Positions 44,961 to 57,169 of a DNA stretch of 64,000 bases are shown piece after piece. Each line of letters begins with the position of its first letter. Within the stretch, counting starts at the first letter, position 1. The DNA is taken from the NCBI RefSeq assembly GCF_030253575.1, contig NC_080557.1, forward strand, positions 36,382,001 to 36,446,000, written 5' to 3'. The notes under the pieces are model-generated. The model made no database searches, was not told where the DNA came from, and saw only the letters and a program-made list of their open reading frames with translations. The stretch is from Rhododendron vialii (taxonomy: Eukaryota; Streptophyta; Magnoliopsida; Ericales; Ericaceae). The translations under genes and the position numbers were made by a program.

Positions 44961-47900
44961 ATGTCTTATCCTCTTCTTCATACTCTCTTCTGCTTCCTAT
45001 TATTGCTGCCATTTTCTACTGTTGCTCAGACTAATGGAACTGTAGACGTTGGTGCATCTATCACAGCTGGTGACAATTCCACCACCCCATGGCTATCCGC
45101 TTCTCAAAATTTTGCATTTGGGTTTAAACAAGTCCAAGATAACAATCTTTTCTTGCTCTCCATATGGTATTACAAGATACGCGACCAAACCATTGTTTGG
45201 TATGCAAACAAAGGTGTTCCAGTGTCAGCTGGGTCGAAAGTAGGGATAACCGCGAGCAAAGGGCTAGTGCTCAGTGACCCTCAAGGCAGAGAGTTGTGGA
45301 GTTCCACTCCCATTCGTAACCAAGTAATTGCTAATGGCTTTATGAGGGATACGGGCAGCTTTGTGCTTGTTGGTGGGGGTTCGGTTAACATATGGGAGAG
45401 CTTCAAATACCCGACAGACACCTTGTTGCCTACGCAGATCATGGAGTCTGGCGAGCTCCTTTTTTCTCGACAGTCGGAGAAGAATTTCTCCGGGGGAAGG
45501 TTATTTTCAGAACATTTTGATAGTAGTTTTGGTTTATGATTATTGAGCTTTATTAGGATTTAAGTTACAAAATTAAACATGGTTTATTATCATCATTTTT
45601 CATGCTCTTGGATACCATTGCCACATATTTTCTCTATGTATGGATCTACTAACTGTTGGGAGTCTAATACGGCTGAGGTTCTCCAGTGCGCGCTAGCCCA
45701 ATCCGTTGAGGAGTAACCACAGAGTCCACACCACATCACCTGGACCCAATATATATTGAATGACCTATATCCACTTAAAAGGCTAAGTCTTGTAAGTGGT
45801 GAGTCATCCAATTGTATATTAAGATCCAACTATTTTTCTATTTATCTGATGTGCGGCTCAACCTTTCACACATGTTCTCAACAATCTCCCCCTCATATGT
45901 GAATCATGCATTGGGCCTTGCTCCCCATCGATTTGATCCACTACAAGAAAAATTATATGAGGTGATGAATGAAAATCGTCGCAAATTACATGTTTTTCGT
46001 CACAAAAAATATAGGTGACGAAATTTTTTTTGAAGATTGTCGAGGAGTCCTACCTGGCGACGAAATCTATTTTTCGTCACCTATAGTGCCTTTTGATGAC
46101 GAAATATTTCGTCCCAAAAATTGAGTAATTGGTGACGAAATTTTTTTCCTCACCTATTGTGCTTTTTGATGAAGAAATTTTTTGTCATCAATTATTCTTT
46201 TTGGCGGCGAAAAAATTCGTCACCGATAGGTCACATTGGTTTTCGTTGCAAAAGACGTTTTCATATATAAAAAAAAATCCCTCTTTCTTGCTACTGCTGG
46301 GTTTCAAACCCAAGTCCCATGAGTTTTTCTCGCAAGTTTCAACCAACTGCACTACACACACTTTTTAATACATATTTGAAATATCTAATATATAACATAT
46401 ATGTTTAACATGAAAATATATTTCGAATATAATTTTGAACTTTTAAACATTAAAATTAGCAATTTTGATAAACATGAAAGTTGTAGGCATTTGAGTTATT
46501 ATTCAAACCCAATTTGAATTATTTTAATTGGAAGTTCTTAGTAAAGAGTTATGTCCGAAATATATTTAGTGACAAAGCTCAATTTATAAATTTCGTCACC
46601 GCCACCAAAGGTACCCATTTAACGACAAAATATATTTTTCGTTGCCGAAAGCGTTGAAATGGTGATGAAATTATTTTTCGTCACCAAAGTTAAGCATTTG
46701 GTGACGAAAAAAAATTTTCATTACTAAATTGGTCTCATTTGGCGACGAAATATATTTTTTGTTACCAAATGATCATCTTTGGTGACGAAAAATAATTTCA
46801 TCACATTTTTTAAGCTTTCGGCGATGGAAATTGTATTTCGTCGCCAAATGGGTACCTTTGGTGACGGAAATATTTTTTTCATCTCTAAACAGGTATAATT
46901 GGTGACAATATTATTTCATCATGAAAGTTGTCAAAACAATGACGAATTTATTTTTTGTCGCCAAATATACTCATTAAGTGACGAAATTAAATTTCGTCCA
47001 CTTTTTTGTCACCAAATTTCATTTTCTTGTAGTGATCCATGATCTTTTTTACTCTCCAACACCAATTTAACCTCGGACTTCACCGTACCCATTCCATCGA
47101 TCGAGAACCAACCCCTTTACTCCATCGAGAGCCTCCATGTAGTGCTCCACCTGCATCCTTGCTCCATCGAGAGTTACCTTGGATTTTTCTTGCTCCTTTG
47201 AGAGTCTCCGTGCAAGTCCACCAAATCGGTTTGAGTCACCCCAAAGATCGTCAGCCATCGGCTCTGATACCACTTGTTAGGATCTGGGGTCACTCAACAA
47301 CACAACAATATGAGGAAAAACTCCCTTAATATTATTTACATAATAATACAAGATGAAAAAACTTCTCTGGGAGAGCCACTATCGGCTCCCACCTCTCCAA
47401 TGAGCCACACCGGCTCACCCACTCGACTTCACCCTCTCCCTCACATTGTTTCAGTCACACTCTTATCTGCTCTCATATACATCAATATATATAGGCAAGA
47501 AGAAAACCCTAATACGGTTAAGGAAATAAGATAGAGAGTGATCTTGTACTTCGCGCACACCACCCCACTTGGGTGGAATCCCAACACTAAGGGGAATGTG
47601 ACTTGATTTATGCATTCGATCAAGAGAGAGAAATATATACAGAAACAATGAGACAGCAAGAAATTTGAAAAAGGGGTCTTTTTTTCACTACTTTCTATAT
47701 CCGTGAGCAACTCTTTTCTGACTCATTCAAATTCTCGTGATGGAAGTGAACACAAAATGATTAAGGCTTGTGACTTGTGAGCACTTGAGTTGAACTTTGC
47801 AGCGGGTGCACTTCGTCTGGACCTTCACACTGGGAGTAACATCAGCTTTAGACAACGTTTACGCACCTCCCGGCTCCCATTCTCACAAGCATGATCGTTC

Positions 47901-49924
47901 GTACTAGTTACTTGCTTCTGGATTATTATGTGTTTGGAATGGATAATTATTTGGCCCTTCATAGTCTTTTGATGGATATTTACCATGGGAATAATTTTCT
48001 TGACAGGTTCCAGCTCCGCCTGCTCGAAGATGGAAATCTCGTACTTAATACTAGAGACTTGGGTACCAATTTCGCTTATGATGCTTACTACAAGAGCAAC
48101 ACTGTTGATGATGTTAATGTAACAAATCGTGGTTACCGAGTTATCTTCAATGAGACAGGATATATTTACGTATTGAAAAGAAGTAACCAAAGTGTAGTAC
48201 TCGGACCAACAACTGTACTCCCATCTGGTGACTACTACTACCGAGCAACTCTCGATTTTGATGGGGTTTTCACACTGTACTATCATCCAAAGACTGAAAA
48301 TGCCAGTCCGAACACTTGGACTGTTTTGTGGTCTGAGCCGGATAACATTTGTGTTGGTATTACAGCGAGTGAAGGTAGAGGGGCTTGTGGCTTCAACAGC
48401 ATATGCACAATTGATGATAATAAAAGGCCTAATTGTTCGTGCCCTGAAGGTTTTTCGTTGCTTGATCCAACTGACAAGTACGGAGACTGTAAGCCAAATT
48501 TCACACTAAGCTGTGAAGAAGATGACCACAAGAGTTCCAACAGAGATCTCTATGACTTGTCGGTGTTAATAGATACTGATTGGCCACTGTCTGACTACGA
48601 GCAATTGAAGCCTTTCAGTGAAGAGATGTGCAGAAACTCTTGCCTCCAAGATTGTTTCTGCGCTGTTGCTATTCTGCGGCAAGATAGCTGCTGGAAGAAG
48701 AAGCTGCCACTTTCTAATGGCAGGAAGGACAGTATTGTTAATGGGAAGGCTTTCATGAAGTTCAGGAAAGGTGACCTTCCTCCATCTACTACCGATCCTC
48801 CTTTTCCTCTTCGGGACATAAAGAAGAACGATCGGACTTTGATTGTTGTTGGATCCGTGCTTCTGGGTAGCTCTTTATTCGTCAATGTCGCACTTCTGGG
48901 TGCCTTTTGCCTGGGTTTTTCCCTCATCTACCAGAAGAAGATCTTGAATAGTCGTCATGGGTTCGGAGCTGTGGAAACAAATCTTCGTTGTTTTACGTAT
49001 GAAGAGCTTGCAGAGGCTACAGATGGATTCAAGGAAGAACTGGGAAGGGGAGCTTTTGGAATTGTGTATGGGGGGGCAGTACAAATAGGGAATTCTAGAA
49101 CTTCCGTCGCGGTCAAGAAGCTAGATAGGGTGGTTCAAGAAAAAGAGAGAGAGAAGGAATTTAGAACCGAAGTACATGTGATTGGCCAAACCCATCATAA
49201 GAATCTAGTCCGACTGGTTGGATTTTGCGACCAAGGGGAGCACCGGATGTTAGTGTACGAGTTCATGAGTAATGGCACTCTCGCTAGCTTCCTGTTTGGA
49301 GAGACAAAGCCTAGCTGGAACCAGAGGAGCGAAATTGCGTTTGGAATTGCTAGAGGCCTTCTTTACCTACACGAAGAATGCAGCACGCAGATCATCCATT
49401 GCGATATAAAGCCTCAAAACATACTTCTTGACGACTATTACACCGCCCGGATTGCCGACTTTGGGTTGGCTAAACTGCTGATGATCAATCAGAGCCAGAC
49501 AAATACTGGTATTAGAGGGACAAGAGGGTATGTTGCACCGGAATGGTTTAGAAACAAGCCGGTAACCGCTAAAGTTGATGTTTACAGCTTTGGTGTGTTG
49601 CTATTAGAGATCATTACTTGTCGAAAAAACGTAGAGGGGTCGGAGATGGGGGGTGACGAGAGAGCAATTTTAACTGATTGGGTTTTTGACTGTTTTCTGA
49701 AAGATGGATTGCATGCTTTGGTTGAGGGCGATTCTGAGGCCTTGAATGACTGGAGGAAGGTGCAGAGATTTCTGATGGTTGGAATTTGGTGTATTCAAGA
49801 AGATCCCTCTGAACGGCCCACGATGAGGAAGGTTACTCAAATGCTTGAAGGAGTTGTCGAAGTTCCTGTGCCTCCAAGCCCTTCGCAATTTTCTTTCGTC
49901 AGTCATGGTGTCGGGGAGGAGTAG
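44961..49924 (+). CDS. G-type lectin S-receptor-like Ser/Thr kinase (LECRK/RLK1 type)
   Basis: Exons 44961-45499 and 48007-49924 join in frame (…SGG-R-FQLRLL…), giving 818 aa, a normal length. Signal peptide 1-22, bulb-type mannose-binding lectin about 30-150, EGF-like Cys cluster 307-341 (CGFNSIC, CSCPEGF), PAN-like Cys region 388-409, membrane span about 457-487. Kinase about 524-800: GRGAFG 526-531, Lys550, HCDIKPQN 644-651, DFG 664-666, APE 690-692. The HCD motif makes it a non-RD kinase, a type frequent among plant immune receptors. It would sit in the plasma membrane and signal inward; the ligand is unknown. Related genes are often intronless, whereas this one has a 2.5-kb transposon-filled intron. 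A frame continuing past 45499 to 45539 is intron. Confidence 0.92.
45654..47586 (-). mobile_element. Copia/TRIM-like element with unmatched LTRs
   Basis: Left LTR 45654-45883 (230 bp, TGTTGGGAG…TCTCAACA) with PPT GGGGGAGATT beside it (minus strand, 45884-45893). Right LTR 47275-47586 (312 bp, TGTTAGGATC…CCCAACA) with PBS GTGGTATCAGAGC (minus, 47273-47261) and TATA TATATATATTG (about 47493). The interior is only about 280 bp without the CACTA insert. Flanks CTAAC / CTAAG look like a TSD with one change. The LTRs do not match each other, so it may be a recombinant of two families. Confidence 0.6.
45939..47034 (+). mobile_element. Non-autonomous CACTA (En/Spm) element, 1096 bp
   Basis: Ends CACTACAAGAAAA and TTTTCTTGTAGTG (perfect inverted 13-mer) with 3-bp TSD ATC (45936-45938, 47035-47037). 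The interior is filled with sub-terminal repeats of GGTGACGAAA / TTTCGTCACC in both orientations, which are the typical transposase-binding repeats. No transposase ORF. Confidence 0.95.
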
Positions 49925-51123
49925 ATTGGGCACATACCTAACCTTTGGTAGTAAATGCACAAAGTGGATGTCTCCAGACTAGAACACACGACCCGAAGTT
50001 TCGTTGGCTGAGTTTTGTTTGCTCTGCTCTATTTATTCTAGTGTCACTTATAGTTGGTTCATTTCGCAAAATATCCCCTTGGTAAGTTAGCAACCAATAT
50101 GTAATGTTCACTTAAAATAATGCCTGCTACTTCAGTGCACAATATATGTTGTTTTGAAAAAGGCTCTTTAGACGAAGGCCTGTGTTCTGATATGTTTCTG
50201 AAAATTGTGAGAAATCGTATAGCCTGTGTTTTTTCGTCCTACTAATCAATCATGAATATTAACTTCTGTGTTCTCAGTAAGCCTGCTTTTGTTGTTCTAA
50301 TCTAGTGATTGTATATTGGATAATATCCTACATGATTTACCATTTATAGGGTCCCTATGAACCACCGATGTTGCGATGGCGATGCATTGCAACGGGTAGC
50401 CGTCGCCTGTCTGCGTTTCGGACACGCTTTGGGACATGGAGAGATAGCTGTGTTGACATGCCAATTATATTAGGAATTCTTAAGCAAGGAACATGCCGGG
50501 AACATGCATGCCCCAAGACTCAAGTGAGAGACCTGGGGACACGTTTGGGTTAATTGATAATATAACAAACCTATTTCGGAAATTGTATCATGGTATTTGC
50601 GATACAATGGTGACTAGTGTTAGTTTTGTTTAACTTTTGTTGGTTGTGGACACTGGATACATATTCATGACAATAAGACCGAAAATCGTGTACTCATTTC
50701 TTTTTCTCTGCGTCCCTTGCCATGCCTGTGTCCCACTTTCTATGATCGTAGTGCCATTTGTCTGTTACAAACATTTTCTATGATTGTAGTGTCCCGTGTC
50801 TGTATTTGTATCAACCATTTTCTGAAAAAAACTTTTTAAGGAAACATTAGGTTTGCTCTTGCTACAGCACGTCTGAGAGAGGTAATAAGTAGGCAACCTT
50901 TACTACTGCATGTTCAGGTGCGTTAACCAGTTTAAAGGTCTCAAGAGTCTGAAAGGTGAGTTAATGAAATTGATGAAAGATGGGAAAATCACCGGGCAGA
51001 GGCGTGGACCAGGTTTATTTACCATCTGATGGTCTTGACTCTCCAAATCACCATTCTAATGACACAAGGACAAATATTTACCAAGACATGGTGTGTGAAG
51101 TTGAATTGACAATTATACCCTCC
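49925..51123. other. Intergenic between the kinase and transposase-like genes
   Basis: Probable 3' UTR of the kinase gene at the left; no further gene recognised. Confidence 0.5.
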
Positions 51124-51133
51124 CTTTTATATA
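51124..51133 (+). promoter_or_regulatory. Probable TATA box of the MUSTANG-like gene
   Basis: CTTTTATATACC is followed about 95 bp later by a CT-rich leader and a consensus donor CTG|GTATGT (51228). Confidence 0.45.
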
Positions 51134-51227
51134 CCAGTAAAAAAGCCCTAATTCTCAATTGCTCCCAAATCCTTCCTCATCGTCTACTGCTCTCATCAAC
51201 GGACTCTCCTCTCTCTCTGCACAACTG

Positions 51228-53799
51228 GTATGTTCCTCTCTCTCTCGTTCTCTCTCTCCTTCCTCTCTTCTCTTCGTTGTTCTTTGCTTTATCCTCTCTC
51301 TCTGGGGTTCTCTGCTCTCTTTATTTGTTCTGCTATTGGAGACGATTTTCTGGTTGAAAAACCAGATCGGAGCATCGGAGTCGCGAAAAAAATAAGCAAA
51401 ATCCATTATGACGCTTGTAAAATTGGAGTTGCAGGGGGTAAGGGTTACTATGAAACCCTAGGCGCGGTTTGGAAGTAAAATTGGCCAGCATATGAACACT
51501 AACTTGTTCTTATAAGTTTGTGTCGGAGTGCTGTTTTACTTTTTTGATGTAACTCGTTCCAAAATAGAAATGGCTTGAACAAGTTGAAAAGTAGATATGC
51601 TTAAGTTAATAATGCTTGTAGCTAGGTTGTTACCTACTCAAGAAAAGCTACCTGTAATGCTAATAAGTGGGAATGGATTTTGAAGAAATAGATTGGTTTT
51701 TGATAGGTGGGATCAGAGCCCTTTTGGTGAGGAGCTGTTGGGTTACAGTATATTATGCACAATACCACAAAACTGTACCAATTCTGGCATAGAAACTTGG
51801 GCATTAAGGTGATTCATTTATGTGTCCTTTGTATGCATTCTATGAATTAGAACCTATATATATAGGTATTCCTTCTTACGCTCCGATTGTCTAAGGAATG
51901 ATATTTCTAATGGTGTGTAATGACTGTTGTTGTGCCGTTTTCCTTTTATGTATAACTTTTCTTTTTGGGGTTATTGATTCCATGAAAGCAAACAAACCCA
52001 AATGACAGTCAGGTATAGAACCTGGAAACAAACACAAATCAGTCAATCCAAAACGTATAAATAGAAGTAAGCAAAGCTACCTCGGGATCGAGGATCAAAG
52101 ATCCTGAAGGAAACCCTCTAGTCAGTAGCTAGAAGCCTTTTAGAATCAACGTTCTTGACAGTAGCTAGAAGCCTTTTAGAATCAACGTTCTTGATTTTCG
52201 TCCTAGAGGTAATGCAAACTCAATGGCCTTTTCCACCAGCTCATCTCTTTTGCCAAGCATAGCACACCTTTGTCATGTAACACTCTAAAGCCCCCAAATT
52301 TGTCCACCATAAGAGTACTCAAAGAATAGATGCTCATGGGAATCGTGAGAATTGCGAAGGACACATTAGGATTCACATTCATTCCCAACCTACAAGTCCA
52401 TCTTTAGGGTTTGTTTGAAACCTAGGGAAAAGAAAAGAAAGGAAAAAAAAAAAACAAAGAATCAAGCACAATAAATTTCCTATACACTTTCCTTTCCTTT
52501 TCCTTTATTTTCCCCAAGTTCCAAACATACGTTTAGTTGTAAGCCTCCTTAGAAAATCAGCCATTCAATAAAAGTCCACCTGCGGACAAGATGGATAAAC
52601 CAAGTGATTTTTCCCCATGGAATAGAAGTAGCATTCTCCTCAAGGCTTGATAATGATGATTTGTTAAATTCCATCCCAATATTAAGAGAATCGGCAGGGA
52701 TTTGAGTAGTAATTGGTAGAATCTTTTCAATGTTCTTTGTTAATTATAGTATGTAATTGTGTTGTAGGGAGCTGAAAATCAGTCTATTGGGATGTGGTTT
52801 ATGAGTATGGTCATTGATTTGGTTAAAAGGTAAAGCTATTCACTCCTTTGCCCTATGCATATATATGCAACCAATTGCAAGGGAAGACCTTGCCAGGAAT
52901 GAAAGAGCGGATGGTAAGGCATAGATTGTATCGTTAATAACCTACTAAGTTATGCAGTTTATTGATAAGCACCTAAGATTGTATGATTGTGGTGCTTAAG
53001 TCCCCTAGTGAGTAGTGTTCTTAGTTATAACTCGTCGTTTTTACTCAATTTTACTCATAAGGTAGGTTGTTCAGTGTTTCAGGTAAAACGTCTCGAAAAG
53101 GATTATTCTGACCACGAGGCCAACCCCCTGGTGAAAACTTTGCCAGGATGACCCAAGAGCGAATGCGCTTCGGGTTTCCAAACCTTGTATCTAAGGCAAA
53201 GGTCTTCTTTCGGTTTAAGCATTTATCTCTATCCTCTTTTGTGCACACATGCAAATCGATATTGATAATGAAAGTGTGGTGGTATGTCTGCTTTTTTAAA
53301 TGTTTACTACAATAGTTGTGTAGTAGATTACTTCTCCATTTGAGGACCAACATAGCTTTATTAGATCATCTTTAATGTGTTGTTCTTGAGCATTAAATTT
53401 GTGGGTGCTGTGTAATAGTATTAGTATTCAAATGTAAAATTTGCATTAAACCGGGCCAACACCTCTGACCCGTAATTGTCCCTTTTACTTATCCTCTTAA
53501 TCCCAAATGATTTATAGATGGTGTGTAACATATGGTATTAAAGAGTTTAGTGGCTTAATCTAGAAAGATTAAATGATGTGGTTTTTGCACAGCATTGTAG
53601 TTGCTGCATACAAATATTTAATTTGACTTCCTATTGCTGTCCTGTGTGATTTACAAATTACCTCATCCAAACAAGTGTTGTGGGTGTAGTGTAAAGGGTT
53701 ACATGTTTTATTGGACTCATCGAACAATTGAACGTCCCTTGTATCATGTAACTGGGTATGAATTGCGTAATGCTTATATATGTAGTTGATGTTGTGCAG
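51228..53799 (+). other. Probable 5'-UTR intron of the MUSTANG-like gene
   Basis: Donor GTATGT at 51228 after a leader exon (about 51155-51227), acceptor TTGTGCAG at 53799, two bases before the ATG. It contains a 38-bp-scale tandem duplication (52121-52195) and no other recognised gene. Inferred from splice words only. Confidence 0.4.
52121..52195 (+). repeat. Tandem duplication, 2 copies
   Basis: CAGTAGCTAGAAGCCTTTTA followed by GAATCAACGTTCTTGA is repeated twice head to tail. Confidence 0.9.
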
Positions 53800-53801
53800 C
53801 A

Positions 53802-56334
53802 ATGTCTACAACTCCTCGGAAGTTGATGTGTTTTTGTTATTCGGGTGGTGAGCGCATGGCAAATGCGGATGGTAGCTTGGGGAAGTATATGGGTGGTGTA
53901 TCTGAAGCCACAATCATTGAAGAAGGCATACCGTTTGAGGAGTTAGTCGTGAAAGTTTGCTTGCGCATGGATATGAGGTCCGATGGGAAGTCATTATTTT
54001 ATAGTACAAGCAAGGACAAGTCGAAGCATTTGCGTATGAGGGATGCAGATGGTGTTTCTATGATGTTCTGTTTGAATGAGGATGAGGTTGACATATTTGT
54101 GGAAGAAGAGACCCTTGTGAACACACCAAGACAATGTAACATAAGTAGCAGGTATAACTGTTGTTTTTTTTTAAATATAACACACACACATATACATATA
54201 TGAGGATTCTGCATGTTTGTGTTTATGTGAAAAGTGATATTGTTTTGAAGAGGTTACAAATGGGTAACATATGGTTTGGAAGAAGAGGTTACTGTTATCC
54301 ACTTTTTCATTAATTGACTTGGTTGTTGCATAACATGTATGGCAATTGGTCTCCTTAATGATTTACTTGATAAGTTCCCTACTCAAGTGTTCTACTAAGA
54401 CAATTTTTTTTTGTAGGGAGTCGAACCTGTTGAGTAGCAGTCCATCCACTGCCGCAGGAGAACCTTCTTCGACTACCAAAGATAGTTTGACTATTTGCCA
54501 TGAAATGGGTTTGGTGCCGTACTCGCAACGGCAAGGTGAAGACATTCTAAGTGGTGATGGTCAGTTGTTTGACAACCATACGCTATTCAAGAAGGCTGTT
54601 ATTCTTTTTGCAGCATTGAACAAGTTCACTTTCAAGTATTTGGACAATAGTCGTCATTATTATAGGTTAGCTTGCGTGGTTGATGGTTGTCCATGGAAGT
54701 TAACAGCTAGGGCACAAGGTAAGTCTGAACTCATTAGAGTCATCAAGATGAAGAATGAACATTGCCACATTGCACAGGACAACACTAATTTCAAGCCAAG
54801 GATTCGGGCAAAAGAGATGGGTATGATATTCATGGACAAAATAGCAGGGCAGCCCAATTTCCTCCCAAGGAGCATATGCAAGGACTACGAGCTTGCGTTC
54901 CATACTCCCCTAACTTACTCGCAAGGATGGAGGACTAGGGAACGTGCCCGTGAGTTCATAAGTGGGCCGGTATCCATGACGTATCACTTAGTGCCGTGGA
55001 TGTGTCAACGTCTTATAGAATCAATTCCCAACACGAAGGCAGTTTGGAGTTCTTCTGAGGATGGTAAGTTCAAGCAACTTTTTGTCGCTTATGGTTGCAG
55101 CATTACGGGGTTCTTGGGGGGATGTCGCCCGATGTTGTTTATTGATGCATGTTTTTTGACTGGTCCATATCGCGGTAGTTGTTTGTCTGCAGTTGCCTAT
55201 GATGCGAATGATCAATTGTACCCTCTTGCATATGCTATTGTATCATCAGAGAACTACGAGGATTGGTTATGGTTCATGCATAACTTGAAGGAAATTGTTG
55301 CCGGAAAGGAAGTTGTGGTTGTGACAGACCGTAATCCTGGGTTGTTGAGGGCAGTTAATGAATTATTTGGCGAGGAATGCAATGCATGGTGTGTTCGCCA
55401 CGTGAAGGAAAATTTTAGCAAGTTTGCCACCGCAAAAGGAATGAAGGGGAACCCCAAGAAGACGGCATTGCATCTTTTCACAAAAATTGCCTATGCATGT
55501 GATGAGCGGCTATATGGGGTGTACTTGACGAAATTGTTTGGGCTATCACCTGAGTTGTCGAAGTGGGTTGAAGAAAATGGTCCACAACACTGGTCGAATG
55601 CGCGATTTCCGTATCGGAGGTGGGACAAATTGTACACCAACATTGCCGAAAGCTTCAACAATTGGATATTGAAATTGAGAGACTTGGACATCATCCAATT
55701 CATGAAGGGCCACGTCACCATCACCACTGACATGTTATATAGGCATAAGATGGAGGTGGGTAAATGGCATCCCTTGCCGGTTGGTCGTAATATAGACAAA
55801 ATGATTAAGGATTCTCAGGAAAAATCTCGAGGTCTCACTTGTCGACCCACTTCTCCCATAGAGTTCATCGTGTTTGCATCCGACTGGAAATCTCATGCGG
55901 TCAAGCTCCATCCTTTTTACTGCAGTTGTGTGCGCTGGCAGATGAAAGGCATCCCTTGCAAGCATGCGGTGCGCGCAATACAAGGTTCGTCGTACAATAT
56001 ATATAACCTTGTGGATCCTTTCTATAAGGTGGAGGCACAACTTCTTATTTACACGACCGTAATGTCTCCCATTCCTTTGCATGACATGCCTAATTCGACT
56101 AACATCGTGCCACAAGTTCGTGAGATCCAGTACGGTTCTGAAGACCTTGACATAGCCACCTCTTCTTCCATACCCATGCAAGCGCTTCGACCTCCTGCTA
56201 CAAAGCGACCAGCTGGAAGGCCGAAGAAAAAGAGGATTGAGTCACAATTCCAAGAAAAAAAAACTATTTTTTGTGGGCTTTGCCATGAGCCTGGACACAA
56301 TCGAAGCACATGCAAGTCTCCATTGCCTGGGTGA
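53802..56334 (+). CDS. MUSTANG-like MULE transposase-family protein with PB1-like N-terminus
   Basis: Exons 53802-54151 and 54417-56334 (donor AGCAG|GTATAA, acceptor TTTGTAG|GG) join in frame to 755 aa. PB1-like domain about 8-102 (CYSGGERMANADGSLGKYMG … EVDIFVEE), MuDR-type DNA-binding domain about 165-240, MULE DDE core with Asp360 (FIDACF), Asp421 (VTDRNPG) and Glu528 (IAESFNN). SWIM zinc finger 619-633 (CSC…CKH), AT-hook-like RPAGRPKKKR, CCHC knuckle 736-749. All motifs are intact. The PB1 plus MULE layout is that of the domesticated MUSTANG B group, nuclear proteins of plants. I saw no TIRs beside it, which fits a host gene, but an active MULE cannot be excluded. Confidence 0.85.
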
Positions 56335-56783
56335 GCGTTGAGAATGTAATCCAACCTTTAGCTACTTTGGTTGAGCCTTTTCGATTTTTTAGGTATGCGG
56401 CACTTTGGATTTTAATCTAACGTATGGAACTCTTGTTGCCTCTGAGTTTGGATTTTGTTGAATATAATGGATTGGGACCTTGTAATATTATAATGGTTGT
56501 GCCTCACCTACCTAAGATTGTTGTATTTCAGTCATATAACCTGCTCAACATGTATGTAATTCGAAGCACTGTCAAAAAGTAGCACCACCACAAGAATCAG
56601 CACTTGTGCAAGTCGAAAATAAGCACTTGAAGTTCTTTGCAGTAGTGGATTGTATAGTTCAATTCCATTTTGTGGCGATTGTAAGTTGATGTATGGCTGC
56701 TGTTGATCAGAGTAGTGTTTGCCTGCCATGGCTGGTAATGCTGTTTGCTCCTACTTGCTGTTGCTTCTTCTGCTGCTTGCTGC
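56335..56783. other. 3' flank of the MUSTANG-like gene
   Basis: Probable 3' UTR and spacer; a Leu-rich ORF across 56728-56910 is rejected as an artefact of a CTG/TTG run. Confidence 0.45.
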
Positions 56784-56952
56784 TGGAATACCATTCTCCG
56801 AGGTAGTAAGAGCAAGTAAATTTTACGAAAAAAGTACATTGGGTTTTCACACAGACTACCCTGTTGAATCACGAAGAGCACTTATGTTTGTATATAACTG
56901 TGGAGTATGAAATATTCCCTTTTCAAAGGGGCCCAGCTAAGAAGGCCAGTGA
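56784..56952 (-). repeat. Repeat family 'R', inverted copy R1
   Basis: The reverse complement matches 61355-61553: shared TTAGCTGGGCCC, AATATT-CCA, ACATAAGTGCTCTT and CTTGCTCTTACTACCTCGGA then GAATGGTA. It is the only minus-strand copy seen and stands left of the gene fragments. Confidence 0.75.
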
Positions 56953-57169
56953 AACTTTGGATTGACAGTACCTAGCTCAAAGGGGTTGACAGCTGAAAGA
57001 TAAAATACGGCTCTAAAGATGATTAATGATCTTGGGTCGCAAGAACCGAAGACTCATTGAAGTATCATTTGGGCAACTTCTATGGGATTTGTCTTGATCT
57101 TTCAAGATGGGTGGAAGATAACAATCCAAAGCACTTTATTGGCAGTTTTGGACGGAAAGTTTTGTGCAA

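Larger units (their letters stand above)
45500..48006 (+). other. Single intron of the receptor kinase gene
   Basis: Donor AAG|GTTATT at 45500 and acceptor TTCTTGACAG|GTTCCAG at 48006. Joining restores the lectin-domain reading without gap or insertion. It contains the copia/TRIM-like element and the CACTA element. The word AGGTT occurs at both borders (45498-45502, 48005-48009). Confidence 0.85.

Noticed and set aside
45500..45539. In-frame continuation of kinase exon 1 to a stop
   Set aside because: Splicing at 45499/48007 restores the lectin-domain reading exactly; the continuation is intron.
47825..48286. 153-codon minus ORF
   Set aside because: Shadow of the receptor kinase intron end and exon 2 on the other strand.
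56728..56910. Short ORF with a signal-peptide-like Leu run
   Set aside because: The Leu run comes from a CTG/TTG-rich stretch and the ORF runs into repeat R1.
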